Shown piece by piece: positions 43,627 to 54,228 of a stretch of 64,000 nt of DNA; positions within the stretch are counted from its first letter, which is position 1, and every line of letters begins with the position of its first letter. The position numbers and the translations under genes were made by a program. Origin of the DNA: Taudactylus pleione (taxonomy: Eukaryota > Chordata > Amphibia > Anura > Myobatrachidae); contig JAUIMM010000636.1 in assembly GCA_031769625.1 (NCBI GenBank), positions 6,778,501 to 6,842,500 of the forward strand, read 5' to 3'. The notes below the pieces were generated by a model. It was not told where the DNA came from, did not search any database, and saw nothing but the letters and a program-made list of their open reading frames with translations.

Positions 43627-44202
43627 CAGCCCCGGACTGGTAAGCCAGTGCTGGTTCCTAAAATTATGGGGAACAAAATGAGTAGGGTTCCACCATATTT
43701 TAAGGTATGAGTGCCAGCCGCCTGCTTGCACTTGTAGTTCCACAAGTGTTTAAGGGAAGGCATGCTGGCATCTGTACTGCCACTGTCAAATACAATAGTT
43801 TAATACTATTTAACACTTTATTACCCCCATACTCCCCGATCCAGGGGTGCAGGGAAGAGCCCCATTCTTCAGACCAAGCCTGGGGTCTTGGGGGAGGGGG
43901 GACCCCTTTTTTGGGGGGTCCCCACTGCCCCTGAGATCTCCAGATTGGCCTGATTGGGGTAAGAATGCTTTGGCCATGGAGATCTGGTAATAGGGTCTCC
44001 TGGCTGTGGCATTACACCCCGGATGGTTTGGGTCCGGTACTGGTTTTAAATATAGGGGAACCCCTACGCATTTTTTCTCCCCTATATTTAAAACCAGCAC
44101 TGGCCCTGCAGCCAGGTGCTGGTTCTTAAATTACGCTGGAACCCTACACATTTTTTTCCCCATTATTTTAGGAACCAGGACTGACTGACCAGTCTGGGGA
44201 TG
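43627..44202. mobile_element. Foldback element with about 45-bp inverted ends
   Basis: CCCCGGACTGGTAAGCCAGT and CTGGTTCCTAAAATTATGGG at 43629-43671 are mirrored by CCCATTATTTTAGGAACCAG and GACTGACCAGTCTGGGG at 44158-44200. An inner perfect 18-bp hairpin has arms 44041-44058 and 44079-44096 with a 20-nt loop. G-rich and C-rich runs lie at 43890-43925. Non-coding. Confidence 0.65.
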
Positions 44203-45309
44203 GTTAGGCTTTTGGGGGGGACCCCACGTCAATTTTTTCCAAAGCATGAACCCTAAAAACACACTTTTTGTATGTTTCATGGCAACTCTTAGCTCAGGAG
44301 CTGGTGCATTTGAAACTTCTATTGACTCCCTGATTTGGCTATAAAATATGGCCGAATATAGCAAAACAAATAATGGTAAATTCCCGATTTAGGCAGAATT
44401 TAATGAAAAGTACTTCCGATTTGAGCCAATGGTGAATTCATTTCTAGTGCAAATTTGCGGCATTAAGTCATCCGATTTTAACCCCAAAAGATGAGCAAAT
44501 CACCTGACTTTAATGATAGTAAATTCCGGATTTGCAAAAAAGTTATATTTTCACCCGAGGTAGCAATCTCGGATCAAAATAAATCTTAGTTAATTTACCC
44601 CTAAGACGCAATTGAAGGTAAAAAGTCACACAAAAGACCCTCTACGCTACCGAGTCACACTGTGCTCCTACGTTATGTGTGGTGCGACTTGTAGCGCACG
44701 GAGGATAGATGTATGTGGACACATCTGTATGTTGTGTTAGAAATATCAAAGTAAATAATATAGTTTGTGTGGGTGCTGCATAAAAAAAATACTGATTTTG
44801 ATATTGAATGTAATCAACTCAAAAAGGGCCAAAAATAGGCCCAGCACAGATAAAGAAAACCTTCAGCAGCAAAGGGGTTAATAACTAGGGGCTTTATTAT
44901 CCCTTATAACAGGTGGATTGTGTTAACTACCATTTTGTTATATTCTGGTTTGTTTTCTTTTTTTTAATTCTGTATTTTCTTTTTTTTATGGACAGTTAAT
45001 CCTTCTTCATGTTGGCCTGCAACCTTAAAGCAGTCTTGTGAAAGGTTTCTGTGACACACTAATATAATTCTTAAAAATGGCCATGTAACATACTTTCTGA
45101 AATACTTAATAAGTGTCTTACAGTATTACAGTTTTATATAATTTAACTTAATTATACAATAGTGCAAGGTAGCACGGGAACCATTTAATTACATCAGTAC
45201 AATACATTTAATGAGTAAGTACAATGCATATAATATTCAAAGAGAGTTGTGTACTGCAAATAGCTTTTGTACGGAACAATATTAACTAATACTAAATATA
45301 TCATGTTAA
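44203..45309. other. Non-coding DNA
   Basis: No gene. The sequence CTTAGTTAATTTACCCC near 44588 resembles a MITE end similar to that at 42200-42214. T-rich runs lie at 44950-44990. Confidence 0.4.
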
Positions 45310-45600
45310 CTAGAGAAGTGCACTGACCCCCGTGTTTTGGATCTGGATTAACTTTTGTGTTTTTGTTTTGGATCTGTATTTTTTCTTAGAATTGATAAAA
45401 ACAGCTAAAAGTACATTATTTGGAGAATGTTCTTTTTCATACAGTAGTATTAATCTTAATAAGATTCATTTCCAGTCATCCCAGTCAATTTTGACCATCT
45501 CACAGCACACAATATTGTTCACCAACGTAGGCCAAAGGCTAGCTGGCCAAACTAAGCGACAGAGCAGCAGCACAAACACATAGTAGTTATTTCTGTTTAA
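45310..45600 (+). mobile_element. Relic of a hAT-1-family right end
   Basis: CCCGTGTTTTGGATCTGGAT, then TTTTGGATCTGTATTTTTTC, then GATAAAAACAGCTAAAAGTA follow the same order as the hAT right ends beginning at 19295 and 37317. It is diverged and lacks the rest of the element, so it is a truncated or very old copy. Confidence 0.65.
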
Positions 45601-46020
45601 AAATCGAACCAACTCGCAAGTAATTTCAATAGAAAACAATCCAACACAGAAATTTACTAAGAATCATGTGTGGAATATCATTGCTCAACAGTAGTAGTAG
45701 TTAATAAACCGTAAAGAAAAAAATTATATACCATGTGTAAAATAGCAGCAGCAGACATGGATGCCCCCTACACGAGTGCACATGTCCCCAGCACATGCCT
45801 ATTCTTAGTGCCCAATCTGTATCTCCCTCCTGGGGGCTCTGGGCCACTGATGACTGGCACTCTGTGCCCATGTAATGTCCTGATCAGCCCTTTTTGTTGA
45901 GCAGCTCCCCAAAAATCTCCCCAACCATAAGAACAGCGTTCCGTACCTGCGGGGTACAGTGCGGAATACTTTGGCACATAAATGAAATATTGAGCTAGTT
46001 TCACAATGCGGGACACACAG
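45601..46020. other. Non-coding DNA
   Basis: No recognised feature. The 82-codon minus-strand frame at 45768-46016 has no domain that I recognise. Confidence 0.4.
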
Positions 46021-46770
46021 TGTGGGTCAGATTCAGTGCTGGTAGGATGCAGTGCTGGTCTGATACAGGGCCTGATTAATTATGGATCGCTATTGCGATC
46101 ACATCTGCGATTACGCATGCAGTTCTGCTGCAAAAATATGCTAATGTTTCCAACTGCACAGGCAGCATAGAGGTGCCTACTATCTCTTTCTCAATTTCGG
46201 AAGATCCCGCAATCCTGTGTATACATCGGTAACATGGGACCCTCATGCAGAGTTACAGCAGGCTTGACTTGTCTCAGAATTTACAACTCTTGTCGCATGC
46301 AGTGAGTACTCAAGCTGTGAATTCCATCACAATGGCTAATTTATGCAAGCCCAGGAAACGACCTGCATTTCTTGACCAATCTTTTGTCACCACCCCCAAA
46401 TGCTGACGTCCCATCACTCACTCTGTGATGGCTTTATATCTGTGTATGTGATCGCAGTATGATCACAATGCTAACCTGTGCACTGCGGTGCATATGTATG
46501 CACAGAACACACTATTTGCCGATCTGTGTACGTGGTTACAATTGTGATCTGTAATGAATCAGGCCCACACTGGATACACTGCAGGTTACAGTGCAGGGTG
46601 GATACATTGCAGGTCAGATGCAGTGCAGGTTGAATACTGTGTGGGTTGGATACAGTGCTGGTTGGATACACAGATATGGTGCAGATCGGATACAGTTTGG
46701 GTTAGGGACAGTGTTGGTTGGATAAAGTGTGCATTACAGTGCAGGTCAAATACAGTGTGGGTTGGATACA
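46021..46770. repeat. Minisatellite of about 18-bp units, split by a MITE
   Basis: Units of the type GGTTGGATACAGTGCA repeat imperfectly at 46021-46067 and again at 46567-46765. The array is interrupted by the element at 46068-46566. Confidence 0.75.
46068..46566. mobile_element. MITE f (Harbinger-like) inside the minisatellite
   Basis: The left end GGGCCTGATTAATTATGGAT mirrors the right end GTAATGAATCAGGCCC, with ACA on both sides (46065-46067 and 46567-46569). It is 499 bp and non-coding. The termini match MITE d (GGGCCTGATTCAGACC). Removing it restores a continuous run of the minisatellite. Confidence 0.78.
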
Positions 46771-47133
46771 GTCAGGGCCAGCAACAGAAATCATGGGGTC
46801 TGGTACACCCATTTTTTTAGGGGCCCCCATCCCAGGGTCCCTGGCAGGTACAGGCCAGTCACTCGAGAGTCTGCCTTACATATACTGTATGTGGTTTCTG
46901 TGGGGAACCTCTAAGAGTGTCCCTCCATACCCTCACAGTGTCCCTCCTTGCCCCACTCTTACCTTATTCTGTTTGCTTGCCACAGCATCTCTGCTTGGGT
47001 GTCTTTTCTTTGGGTCAGCACCACTCCTCAGCTTGCCAAGCGCTGGATCCTGTCTTGCCTCTCAGTGCTGGCTTGACTTCGCCGGCTACTTGATTCTCGA
47101 TGGACTTAACCTAAGCAGCATGGTGGCTGGTAT

Positions 47134-47135
<2 letters not shown>
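46771..47135. other. Non-coding repeat-like DNA
   Basis: C- and T-rich text with GGGGCCCCCATCCCAGG at about 46821-46837, resembling dispersed repeat sequence. The 173-codon frame across 46718-47239 runs into the (TA)n tract and is not credible as a gene. Confidence 0.4.

Positions 47136-47168
<33 letters not shown>
47136..47168. repeat. (TA)n microsatellite beside a foldback
   Basis: About 16 TA units directly abut the foldback at 47169-47455, the same arrangement as at both outer ends of the PLE complex. Confidence 0.85.
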
Positions 47169-47171
<3 letters not shown>

Positions 47172-47455
47172 ACAGATCCAAAGATAGGCACTCCCATATA
47201 TATGTAATTCCTGCTTGGGTGCCAGCCCAAAAACGATAAGTACATATGTAGATTAGAACGAGCGGCACTCCTAGGTCTGTGTTGAAGCGTTAAATGAAAA
47301 ATCCATACATGTGAACCGATGTTTTCGGGTTTTAATTAAACCCTTTTTCCTTAACCATTGTTCCTTGAAAAAGGGTTAATTAAAACCTGAAACATCGGTT
47401 CACATGTATTGCTGTCATTTAACACTGCAATGCAGACCTAGGAGTGTCACTTGTT
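47169..47455. mobile_element. PLE-like foldback: two inverted 3'-end copies
   Basis: Left arm 47253-47350 (CGGCACTCCTAGGTCTGTGT, ACATGTGAACCGATGTTTTC, TTTAATTAAACCC) mirrors right arm 47366-47450 (GGGTTAATTAAAACCTGAAA, CATCGGTTCACATGTATTGC, AGACCTAGGAGTG). The right arm contains CTTGAAAAAGGG ... CCTGAAACATC, which looks like a decayed hammerhead core (hairpin followed by GAAAC). Together with the neighbouring (TA)n and the CGGCACTCC motif shared with PLE-1, this suggests a non-coding pair of Penelope-like 3' ends. Confidence 0.55.
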
Positions 47456-47870
47456 CCATCTAACACTGTACTCTCTCATACCTCATCCCACACTGTGCTC
47501 CCCCATCTCACACTGTGCTTTCCCATCCCCACCTCACATTATGCTCTCCCATCCCCCACTGTGCTCTTCCATGCCCCACTGTGCTATCCCATCCCCCACT
47601 GTGCTCTCCCACCCCCCATCTCATACTGTGCTCTCCCATCCCCATTGTGCTCCACAATCCAACACTGTGCTCTCCAATCCCAACTCACACTGTGCTATCC
47701 CATCCCCCATCCCACACTCTACTCTCCCATCTTCCATCCCCACTGTGCTCTCCCATCCCACTGTGCTCTCCCATCCCCCACTGTGCTATACCATCCTCCA
47801 TCCCACACTGCTCTCCCATCCCCCACTGTGCTTCCCAACCCTATCCCACATTTTGTGTCCCCCTACCCCC
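47456..47870. repeat. C-rich minisatellite (CACACTGTGCTCTCCCATCCC units)
   Basis: About 20 imperfect units of roughly 20-25 bp, each with CTGTGCTCTCCCATCCC. All three plus-strand frames stay open across it (149-215 codons) only because the unit lacks stop codons. No real protein is indicated. Confidence 0.88.
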
Positions 47871-48690
47871 AGGCTGCACTTATCATCTGGAGCTTCATGA
47901 GCAACTACAGTGCTGCTGCTGCTGGGAAGGAGAGGGAGAGAGCACAGTGGCGGGGCACGGGGCTGCCTGATGACTGCTTCTATCTCTCAGCCAGTGATCT
48001 GTGGAGCCAGTTCAACTTACATCAGGACTACTCAGATCATTGGCTGAGAGATATGAGTTATCAGACAGCACTGCCCCCACCCAAGTGCTGACTGAGCAGC
48101 TTCTCCATGCCCTGGCAGCCAGCACTGACTCAGACTTCGTGAATCGTGAGTGACACAGATCAGCCGGGTAGCCGGCACTGCTGCCATTAGTTTATGCAGC
48201 ATGCTGGCTGGGTGACAGTCGTGGTGCACTCTGGGGCCATCTAGGACCTTGCAGCTCGGCAGGGGCATATCTACCCATTGGCCAGGATGGCACTTGCCAG
48301 GGGTGCTGACCAAAGGAGGGGCACCATCCAGCAATGCCACCAGCAGCCAAGGGGTGGACAAGTCCCCCGGACCCACAGGTGTAGGGCAGACCACATTGAG
48401 TGGTCTGCCCTACACAGTTTACAAACACACAGCCACCAGCGGCAGCTGTGTGTTTGTAATAGCAGCCAGCCAATGAGAGTCAGACAGACTCTCATTTGCT
48501 GCTGTGTCATCTGTGGAGGGAGCTGGCTGGAGCTCACTCATGAGCTCCGTCTTCCGGCTTCCCCCACAGCATGTCATGGAAGAAGGAGAAGAGCGGGCCA
48601 GGACTCAGAGTGGACAGCGGCGATTGCGTCAGGAGCGGGGATCAGGTAAGTTTTTTCTCTTTGCGTGTGTGTGTAAGCCAGGTGTTACAG
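47871..48690. other. Non-coding repeat-like DNA with hairpins
   Basis: No gene. Two perfect hairpins follow each other: arms 48419-48433 and 48445-48459 (15 bp, 11-nt loop), and arms 48472-48481 and 48487-48496 (10 bp, 5-nt loop). The text GGGGCATATCTACCCATTGG is typical of dispersed repeats. Overlapping frames on both strands reflect GC content. Confidence 0.5.
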
Positions 48691-49640
48691 GGGGGCACTG
48701 AAATAGGGGATGGCTGCTTCTGGGGGCATTTTATGGGGGGTTGTCTGCTACTGGGGGCACTGTGTAGGGGTGGACACTACTGGGGGAAATTTAGGGGGGT
48801 TGGCCACTACTGGGGGCATGGTATAGGGGTGGCCACCACTGGGGGAAATTTAGGGGGGGTGGCCACTACTGGGGGCACTGTATAGTGGGGACTACTGCTG
48901 GGGGCACTGTATAAGGGGGACTACTACTGGGGGCACTGTATAGGGGGGACTACTACTGGGGACTATTACTGGGGGCACTGTATAGGGGGACTACAACTGG
49001 GGTCAATGCAGCATAGGGGGGACTACTACTGGGGGCACTGTATAGGGGGACTACTACTGGGAGCACTGTATAGGTGGGACTACTACTAGGGGCAATGCAG
49101 TATTGGGGGGACTACTACTGGGGGCACTGTATAGGGGAGACTATTACTGGGGGCACTGTATAGGGGGGCTACAACTGGGGTCAATGCAGCATAGGGGGGA
49201 CTACTACTGGGGCACTGTATAGGTGGGACTACTACTGGGGGCAATGCAGTATTGGGGGGACTACTACTGGGGCACTGTATAGGGGAGACTACTACTGGGG
49301 GCACTATATAGGGGGGACTACTACTGGGGACAATGCTGCATAGGGGGGACTACTATGGGGGGCACTGTATATGGGGACTTCTACTGGGGGCAATGCAGCA
49401 TTGGGGGGACTACTACTAGGGGCACTGTATAGGGGGGACTACTACTTGGGGCAATGCTGCATAGGGAGGACTACTATGGGGGCACTGTATAGGGGAGACT
49501 ACTACTGGGGTCAATGCAGCATAGAGGTATTACTACTGGGGGCACTGTATAGGGGGGACTACTACTGGGGGAAATGCAGCATAAGGGGGATTACAACTGG
49601 GGGATTACTACTGGGAGCACTGCATAGGGGGGTAGGGGGG
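48691..49640. repeat. G-rich minisatellite (GGGGGCACTGTATAGGGGGGACTACTACT units)
   Basis: Roughly 30 imperfect units of about 28-34 bp, alternating between GGGGGCACTGTATAGG and GGGGCAATGCAGCATAGG forms, so a higher-order period near 65 bp is apparent in places. Runs of four to seven G occur in almost every unit on the plus strand. It directly borders the ERV 3' LTR. Confidence 0.9.
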
Positions 49641-49678
49641 CACCAGTCCATTACATTGCCATGGGCGCTTGGATCCCT

Positions 49679-50935
49679 CGTCCCTGGATTCTCAATCAGC
49701 ACTCCTAAAGTCACAATAACAGGTAGTGGACTCTCAGCAACAACAGTGGTAACAGATTACAAAGGCACAATGCATTCTCCTGTTAGGCGCCTCCACCCTT
49801 TTGCTGAGAGATCGATACCGAGTGTTACCAAGTGCCTGGTGGCGTGATTAACACTGTGAGCCCCCAACTATTGATACCTTATTTAAACCTCAATGCAATC
49901 CTACCTATACCTTCGAAAATCCTGCCTATACCTTCTAAAATTGTCGCAATTTAGCGTAATGAGTCGCACAGTAAATAAATGCCTTCAGACTTTGAATGTG
50001 GTTCCAAAGCACAAAAAGTTATTATTCAACATAAAAACAGATGGTTACACGCTGTGATCTAAAAACAATTAGCACAAATAAATCATACAGACCCAAGGTA
50101 CAGTTGTTATATACGCACGCGCTCTGGCCCAGATACCAGCATCAGCATTAGAAACCTCCGTCAACAGCACAGCAAGAAGACTACCGACTGGGGTCAGAGA
50201 GCGCACATATATACTCTTGCAGGGGTAGGCAATAAAATAGAAAAGTTTGGCATGATTCCATTGGTTCTTCTTAAAGGTGTTTCTGTAACAGGATAGTTTA
50301 TTGGACAATTTCAAATGGACACAAACAGCCTCCAACTTCCCTTTGTGTCCTTCTTCCCGCTGCATGCTAATCTAAGCTGTTAACATTACACAGTACATTT
50401 TAATGTTTTAACTCTCTATAGTCCATAGTTTGCAGATGCAAGTTCTGATCTTCTCACCGATGGTACCGGAAATCTGTGGAGACACAGTGGATCAGTACAA
50501 CACCAGACACGGTCCGCTTACCATGTACTAAACCTTAGATATCAAATAACCTTTATTACACAACATTAATAATCACTGAATGAACCTTGAATATTACACT
50601 TTAATACTAGGGAACCTTTCATGCAAGTGTGCAGTGTGTAAGTATTGGGGAATTGGGAAAAGACGCTAGTTAGCTTTGTGCGACTATGTGTTTTGTGGAG
50701 TACATTATGGTACGTGTTTTGCAGAGATAATCATTTAATATGTTTTAGTGACTGTCTGTATTTACATGGTGAGGACATTTAACTACTTTTTATTGCGTGG
50801 GAATCGCAAGATGCTAAATAATAGCATCGCCGTATGTACTTATAGTGGCGAGTTTCACTAAAATGGCACTGCGCGGTCATCGCACAGATCTGATTTTAAA
50901 CCGATCCTGTCTCAGCCAATTATTGAGCTTCGACA
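49679..50935 (-). repeat. ERV 3' LTR (complete, 1,257 bp)
   Basis: On the minus strand it runs from TGTCGAAGCTC (ending at 50935) to CCAGGGACG at 49679; the other LTR ends GGGACA, so one terminal base has changed. Short inverted ends TGTC...GACA fit retroviral LTRs. The 860 bp shared with the 5' copy differ by a few percent by eye. It borders the G-rich minisatellite on the left. Confidence 0.88.
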
Positions 50936-50949
50936 GTCCACCCTTTGAT
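50936..50949 (-). other. ERV polypurine tract (likely)
   Basis: On the minus strand the purine-rich AAAGGGTGGAC immediately precedes the LTR start TGTCG, the expected place for the plus-strand primer. It is short and contains one T, so the call is moderate. Confidence 0.55.
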
Positions 50950-51251
50950 AGCAAACAACATGCTATCATACTCTGACTTTTAAAATTAATTTTAGGCTTA
51001 CATTATGACATATCATTTAATATTATATTGGGATGGCACAAGGTGATTCTTAATCCATCAATGATGTGTCTCTAGGAGGGGACATAACACTACCATTATA
51101 CGCACACCGCGGATCTTGGGAGATCATGGGAAAGATGTGGGGATGCACCAGTCCTATAAAGGAAGTCTTGAGGGGGGGATAGGGACTTACATTATTTGAG
51201 ATGGTTTAAAATAAATTTTTTAATAATACATTTTATGCATGGCGAAATACA
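50950..51251 (-). other. ERV region between env and 3' LTR
   Basis: About 300 bp of non-coding sequence between the env stop and the polypurine tract. No accessory gene is seen. Confidence 0.5.
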
Positions 51252-51758
51252 TTATACAATGGTATTTCCTAGTTCAGGGTTGTAATGCAGTTCTATATTT
51301 ACCTCAGTATTCATATTGTCACTACTGACCACCATCATAATTTCATTCTTCCGGTTTACCTTATTTTTACATTTTCCACACTTCAACACAGTAGGAACAC
51401 ACATGACACATATGCCAATTACTATGATGACAACCAGTATAAGGATCAGGAGTTTACCTATGCTCGCAATCATTTCTTGGACCCACTCTCTTAGACTTGA
51501 GAACCATTTCACTGGGTTCAACCATGAAACCCATTTCTCTACCTTCTCCTCTACTTCAGCCACTGAAGCATTATGGTTCTTTAGAAATTCCCATTTTAAC
51601 TGCAGAATTTCATCCATCTTCCGATCTATCACCTCCTTGGGGTCGCTAGTATCATTTGTGACATAAGTGCAACACTTTACTCCAAATTGGGTGGCCAAAG
51701 TTACACAATATCCTCCAGTGACAGCTGTTAAGTAATTTAACACTAGTCTGTGTTGCAC
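51252..51758 (-). pseudogene. ERV env, transmembrane subunit part
   Basis: A 168-codon frame contains the end of the ectodomain, with Cys at residue 18 and a CC pair at 29-30, a predicted helical segment, a hydrophobic membrane anchor at about residues 103-125, and a short cytoplasmic tail. Ten residues separate the first Cys from the CC pair, longer than the usual CX6CC spacing. In retroviruses this subunit anchors the envelope and drives membrane fusion. The frame is cut off upstream by several stops between about 51760 and 51950, so the fusion-peptide side is damaged. The copy is a fossil. Confidence 0.8.
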
Positions 51759-51949
51759 CAGTTCTATCTTTTAAGCTTGCAACTCCCTACCTGTATACCT
51801 AAATGTGTCATCATACATCTCGGTGATAATATCTATTAATTTAGCAAGATCTTGGATATATCTAAAATTTAGTGATCCTGGTGGGATCCAATGCTACCAA
51901 AACTTGAAAGTCAGTTGTCTCACTAATTAACTGTGTGGCTTTATGCACA

Positions 51950-52681
51950 TCACCAGGTATCATATTTCTTTTGCCTGTGTTCATACTGTGTGTGAAGATG
52001 CGGTGTTGGTGTGTCTTTATGAATACCAAGCATTTCAACATGTGTGAGGGTCATAACCTCTGGGACTACTCTTCCCAGATAACACAAACCTTCAGAACTC
52101 GGAGAGAGCCACTTATACGCTTTCCTTCCACATATAAAGTATACATCATTGGGGAGAACGTAAGGAATAATATGCATCATGATCATTAGACACATTTCCC
52201 TCACAAATAGTCCTATCTCAGGTTCTCCCATCTGGCAAATACATGTTTCTGGTTGTATAACCTTAGCACAGTACCCTTCAGGTATTCTATCAACCATTTC
52301 TTTGGTGGAACTCAGTGTATATTTATACTGGAAATGTCTTCCACCTGACCTAATTTTGTGTAACAGTTCATAATTCATAGGCTCATGGCCAGCTCTTTGT
52401 GAGAAGGTCATCGTCTGATTATTCCCAGTCACCTCCCAACTTCCTGGTTCATTGGATGTGGTGATGTTTAAACATAAAAGTGATTTATCTACTTGATACT
52501 GGTGGAGTTTAAAATGGGGTGGTTTATTATTAAGAAATTTTACGTCCAGTGTCTTCCCTTTTCGTAATTCTAGGATTTCAGAGATATTTAATGGGAAAGG
52601 CACTAATCCTACATTATGCTGTCCTTGTGGCACGTAAGAGCACACCCAACAGTCGGTTTGGTTCAAAATTTTGCCCACCAT
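51950..52681 (-). pseudogene. ERV env, surface subunit part
   Basis: A 243-codon frame with many Cys residues and N-glycosylation sites. It has a CWVC motif near residue 12, of the kind found in class-I retroviral surface subunits, and further Cys pairs toward the C-terminus. It continues from the leader frame at 53070-52696 after a frame break near 52690, and is separated from the transmembrane part by stops. The surface subunit would bind a cell receptor in an intact virus; here it cannot be made as one protein. Confidence 0.78.
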
Positions 52682-52695
52682 GGTGTGATAATCCT

Positions 52696-53070
52696 CTAAA
52701 GGATACCCACCCCAATTTGATTATACTTGGGTTGACACCGTTGGATGCATCTCTCATCAATTACGGACCCACAGAACTCACACATACAATAATCCTCAGA
52801 TGATAAACCTTCACACTGTTTCCGAGTATTCAAAATAGCAGATATCTTAATAATTACAGTACTAAGATTGGTCAAACACTCCCCTGATTGGCATAGCACT
52901 CCTCCTTTCGACTCCACTCCATCAATACTGCCATCACCTCCCATCTCCTCTATCGGTCCCCCATCACAGTAACCAGAAATCCCCGAACAAACCAGGATGA
53001 TGGAAACTCTGGAAGAGAATATAAAAATGAACACAGCAGACCAGTCCATTGCCACAGCAATGACCTGCAA
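52696..53070 (-). pseudogene. ERV env, N-terminal leader part
   Basis: A 124-codon frame begins with a hydrophobic stretch at about residues 9-30 that could be a signal peptide, followed by Gly-, Asp- and Cys-rich sequence. Position and content fit the env N-terminus. It overlaps no other ERV gene and stops just before the surface part in a different frame. Confidence 0.65.
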
Positions 53071-53103
53071 ATTTCTTTAGCTCAGGTATCTCACTGCCAC
53101 CTT

Positions 53104-53487
53104 TTAATCCTCCCAAAACAAGCTCGCGATCGACAGGTCCACGTTATCAGCCTCGTCTCCACCTTGTTTCTCCACCGGTTGGTTGACCTTTTTGCAGTGA
53201 GTGGAATGGACCCAGGTATATCTCTTGGCCACCTTCAAAGATGTGGTACTCATCAGCAACACCTGATACGGACCATCCCAACGATCAGTCAATAAACCTG
53301 AATGCAACAAATTTCTGATCATAACATATTCTCCAGGTTCAACATCATGACAGTTTGATTCAGGCATATCATGGGACAGCAATTTCAGCTTCTGCTGTTG
53401 CTGTTTTAACTGTTTACTCATTGTTATAAGATACCTTACAGTTACCTTGTTGTTACCTTTCAAATGCTTCTGAAGACTTATAATCAA
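53104..53487 (-). pseudogene. ERV pol, integrase C-terminal domain
   Basis: The 127-codon frame includes the pattern PGEYVMIRN and RWDGPYQVLL, the GPY/F-type C-terminal domain of gammaretrovirus-like integrases, which contacts DNA and chromatin. A Lys/Gln-rich helix precedes it. The zinc-binding and DDE catalytic parts of integrase that should lie upstream are absent: only about 65 bp separate this frame from RNase-H-side sequence. It ends near the env start. Confidence 0.82.
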
Positions 53488-53552
53488 ATGAGGTTGTCTA
53501 CCAAACAGTATTTCAAAGTGGGACAGATTTAGAGGGGGTCTAGAAGTGGTCC

Positions 53553-54220
53553 TTATGCAGATAAAGCAAGGGGAGTATAGACAATCATATCATGGCCTAG
53601 TACTACATCCCCACTCTTACTGACCAATAGAGCAGTTGCTGCTACACTTCTTAAACACGTTGGGAGTGATCTTGCCACAGTGTCCAATTGTGCACTGTAG
53701 TATGCTACGGGCCTACTGGCATCACCATGTTTTGTGTGAGGACATCTGCTGTGCAAGCATCGGCTTCCGTACAATACAAATCAAAAGATTTTTCATAATC
53801 GGGTATTCCCAATGCAGGTGCTCTTGTCAGACTATTCTTAAGATTAAGGAAAGCCTGTTCTGATTCCTCTGTGTGTATGACACGATCGGGCTTTGAGGAA
53901 GAGACTAAGTCCTGTAAAGCCAAGGCCAAAATAGAAAAACCTGGGATCCACATTCTGCAGTATCCACGCATTTCCAAGAAGGTTCGAATTTGCTGTTGAT
54001 TCTGCGGCAGTGTCATGTTCTGTATGGCCTGGATTCTGTCATTTGTGAGATGTCGTAACCCCTGAGTTAGGCAGTGTCCCAAATATTTAACCCTGGACTG
54101 GCATGGCTGTAGCTTGTCCTTGGCAACCTTGTGTCCTGTTTGCGAGAGATGAAGCAACAAGAGTTTAGTATTATTTGAACATGACATAAATGAATCAGAA
54201 CATAACAATAAATCATCCAC
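53553..54220 (-). pseudogene. ERV pol, RT palm/connection and start of RNase H
   Basis: Two overlapping frames continue the polymerase. The first (54220-53705) starts right at the catalytic DD of the YxDD box (DDLLLCS) and runs through thumb and connection sequence. The second (53774-53553) carries RPVAYYSAQLD and the following CLRSVAATALLV, which match the connection region just before RNase H. Most of RNase H and all of the integrase N-terminal and catalytic domains are missing beyond 53553. There is a frame change at about 53770-53705. Confidence 0.82.
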
Positions 54221-54228
54221 ATATTATA

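Noticed and set aside
46718..47239. Frame of 173 codons
   Set aside because: It crosses a minisatellite, dispersed repeat and a (TA)n tract (giving IYIYIYIY text); no domain is present.
47444..48091. Frame of 215 codons rich in Pro, Leu and His
   Set aside because: All three plus-strand frames are open across the C-rich minisatellite, so this is a repeat by-product.
49371..49847. Gly- and Tyr-rich frame of 158 codons
   Set aside because: It is translated G-rich minisatellite running into the ERV LTR.
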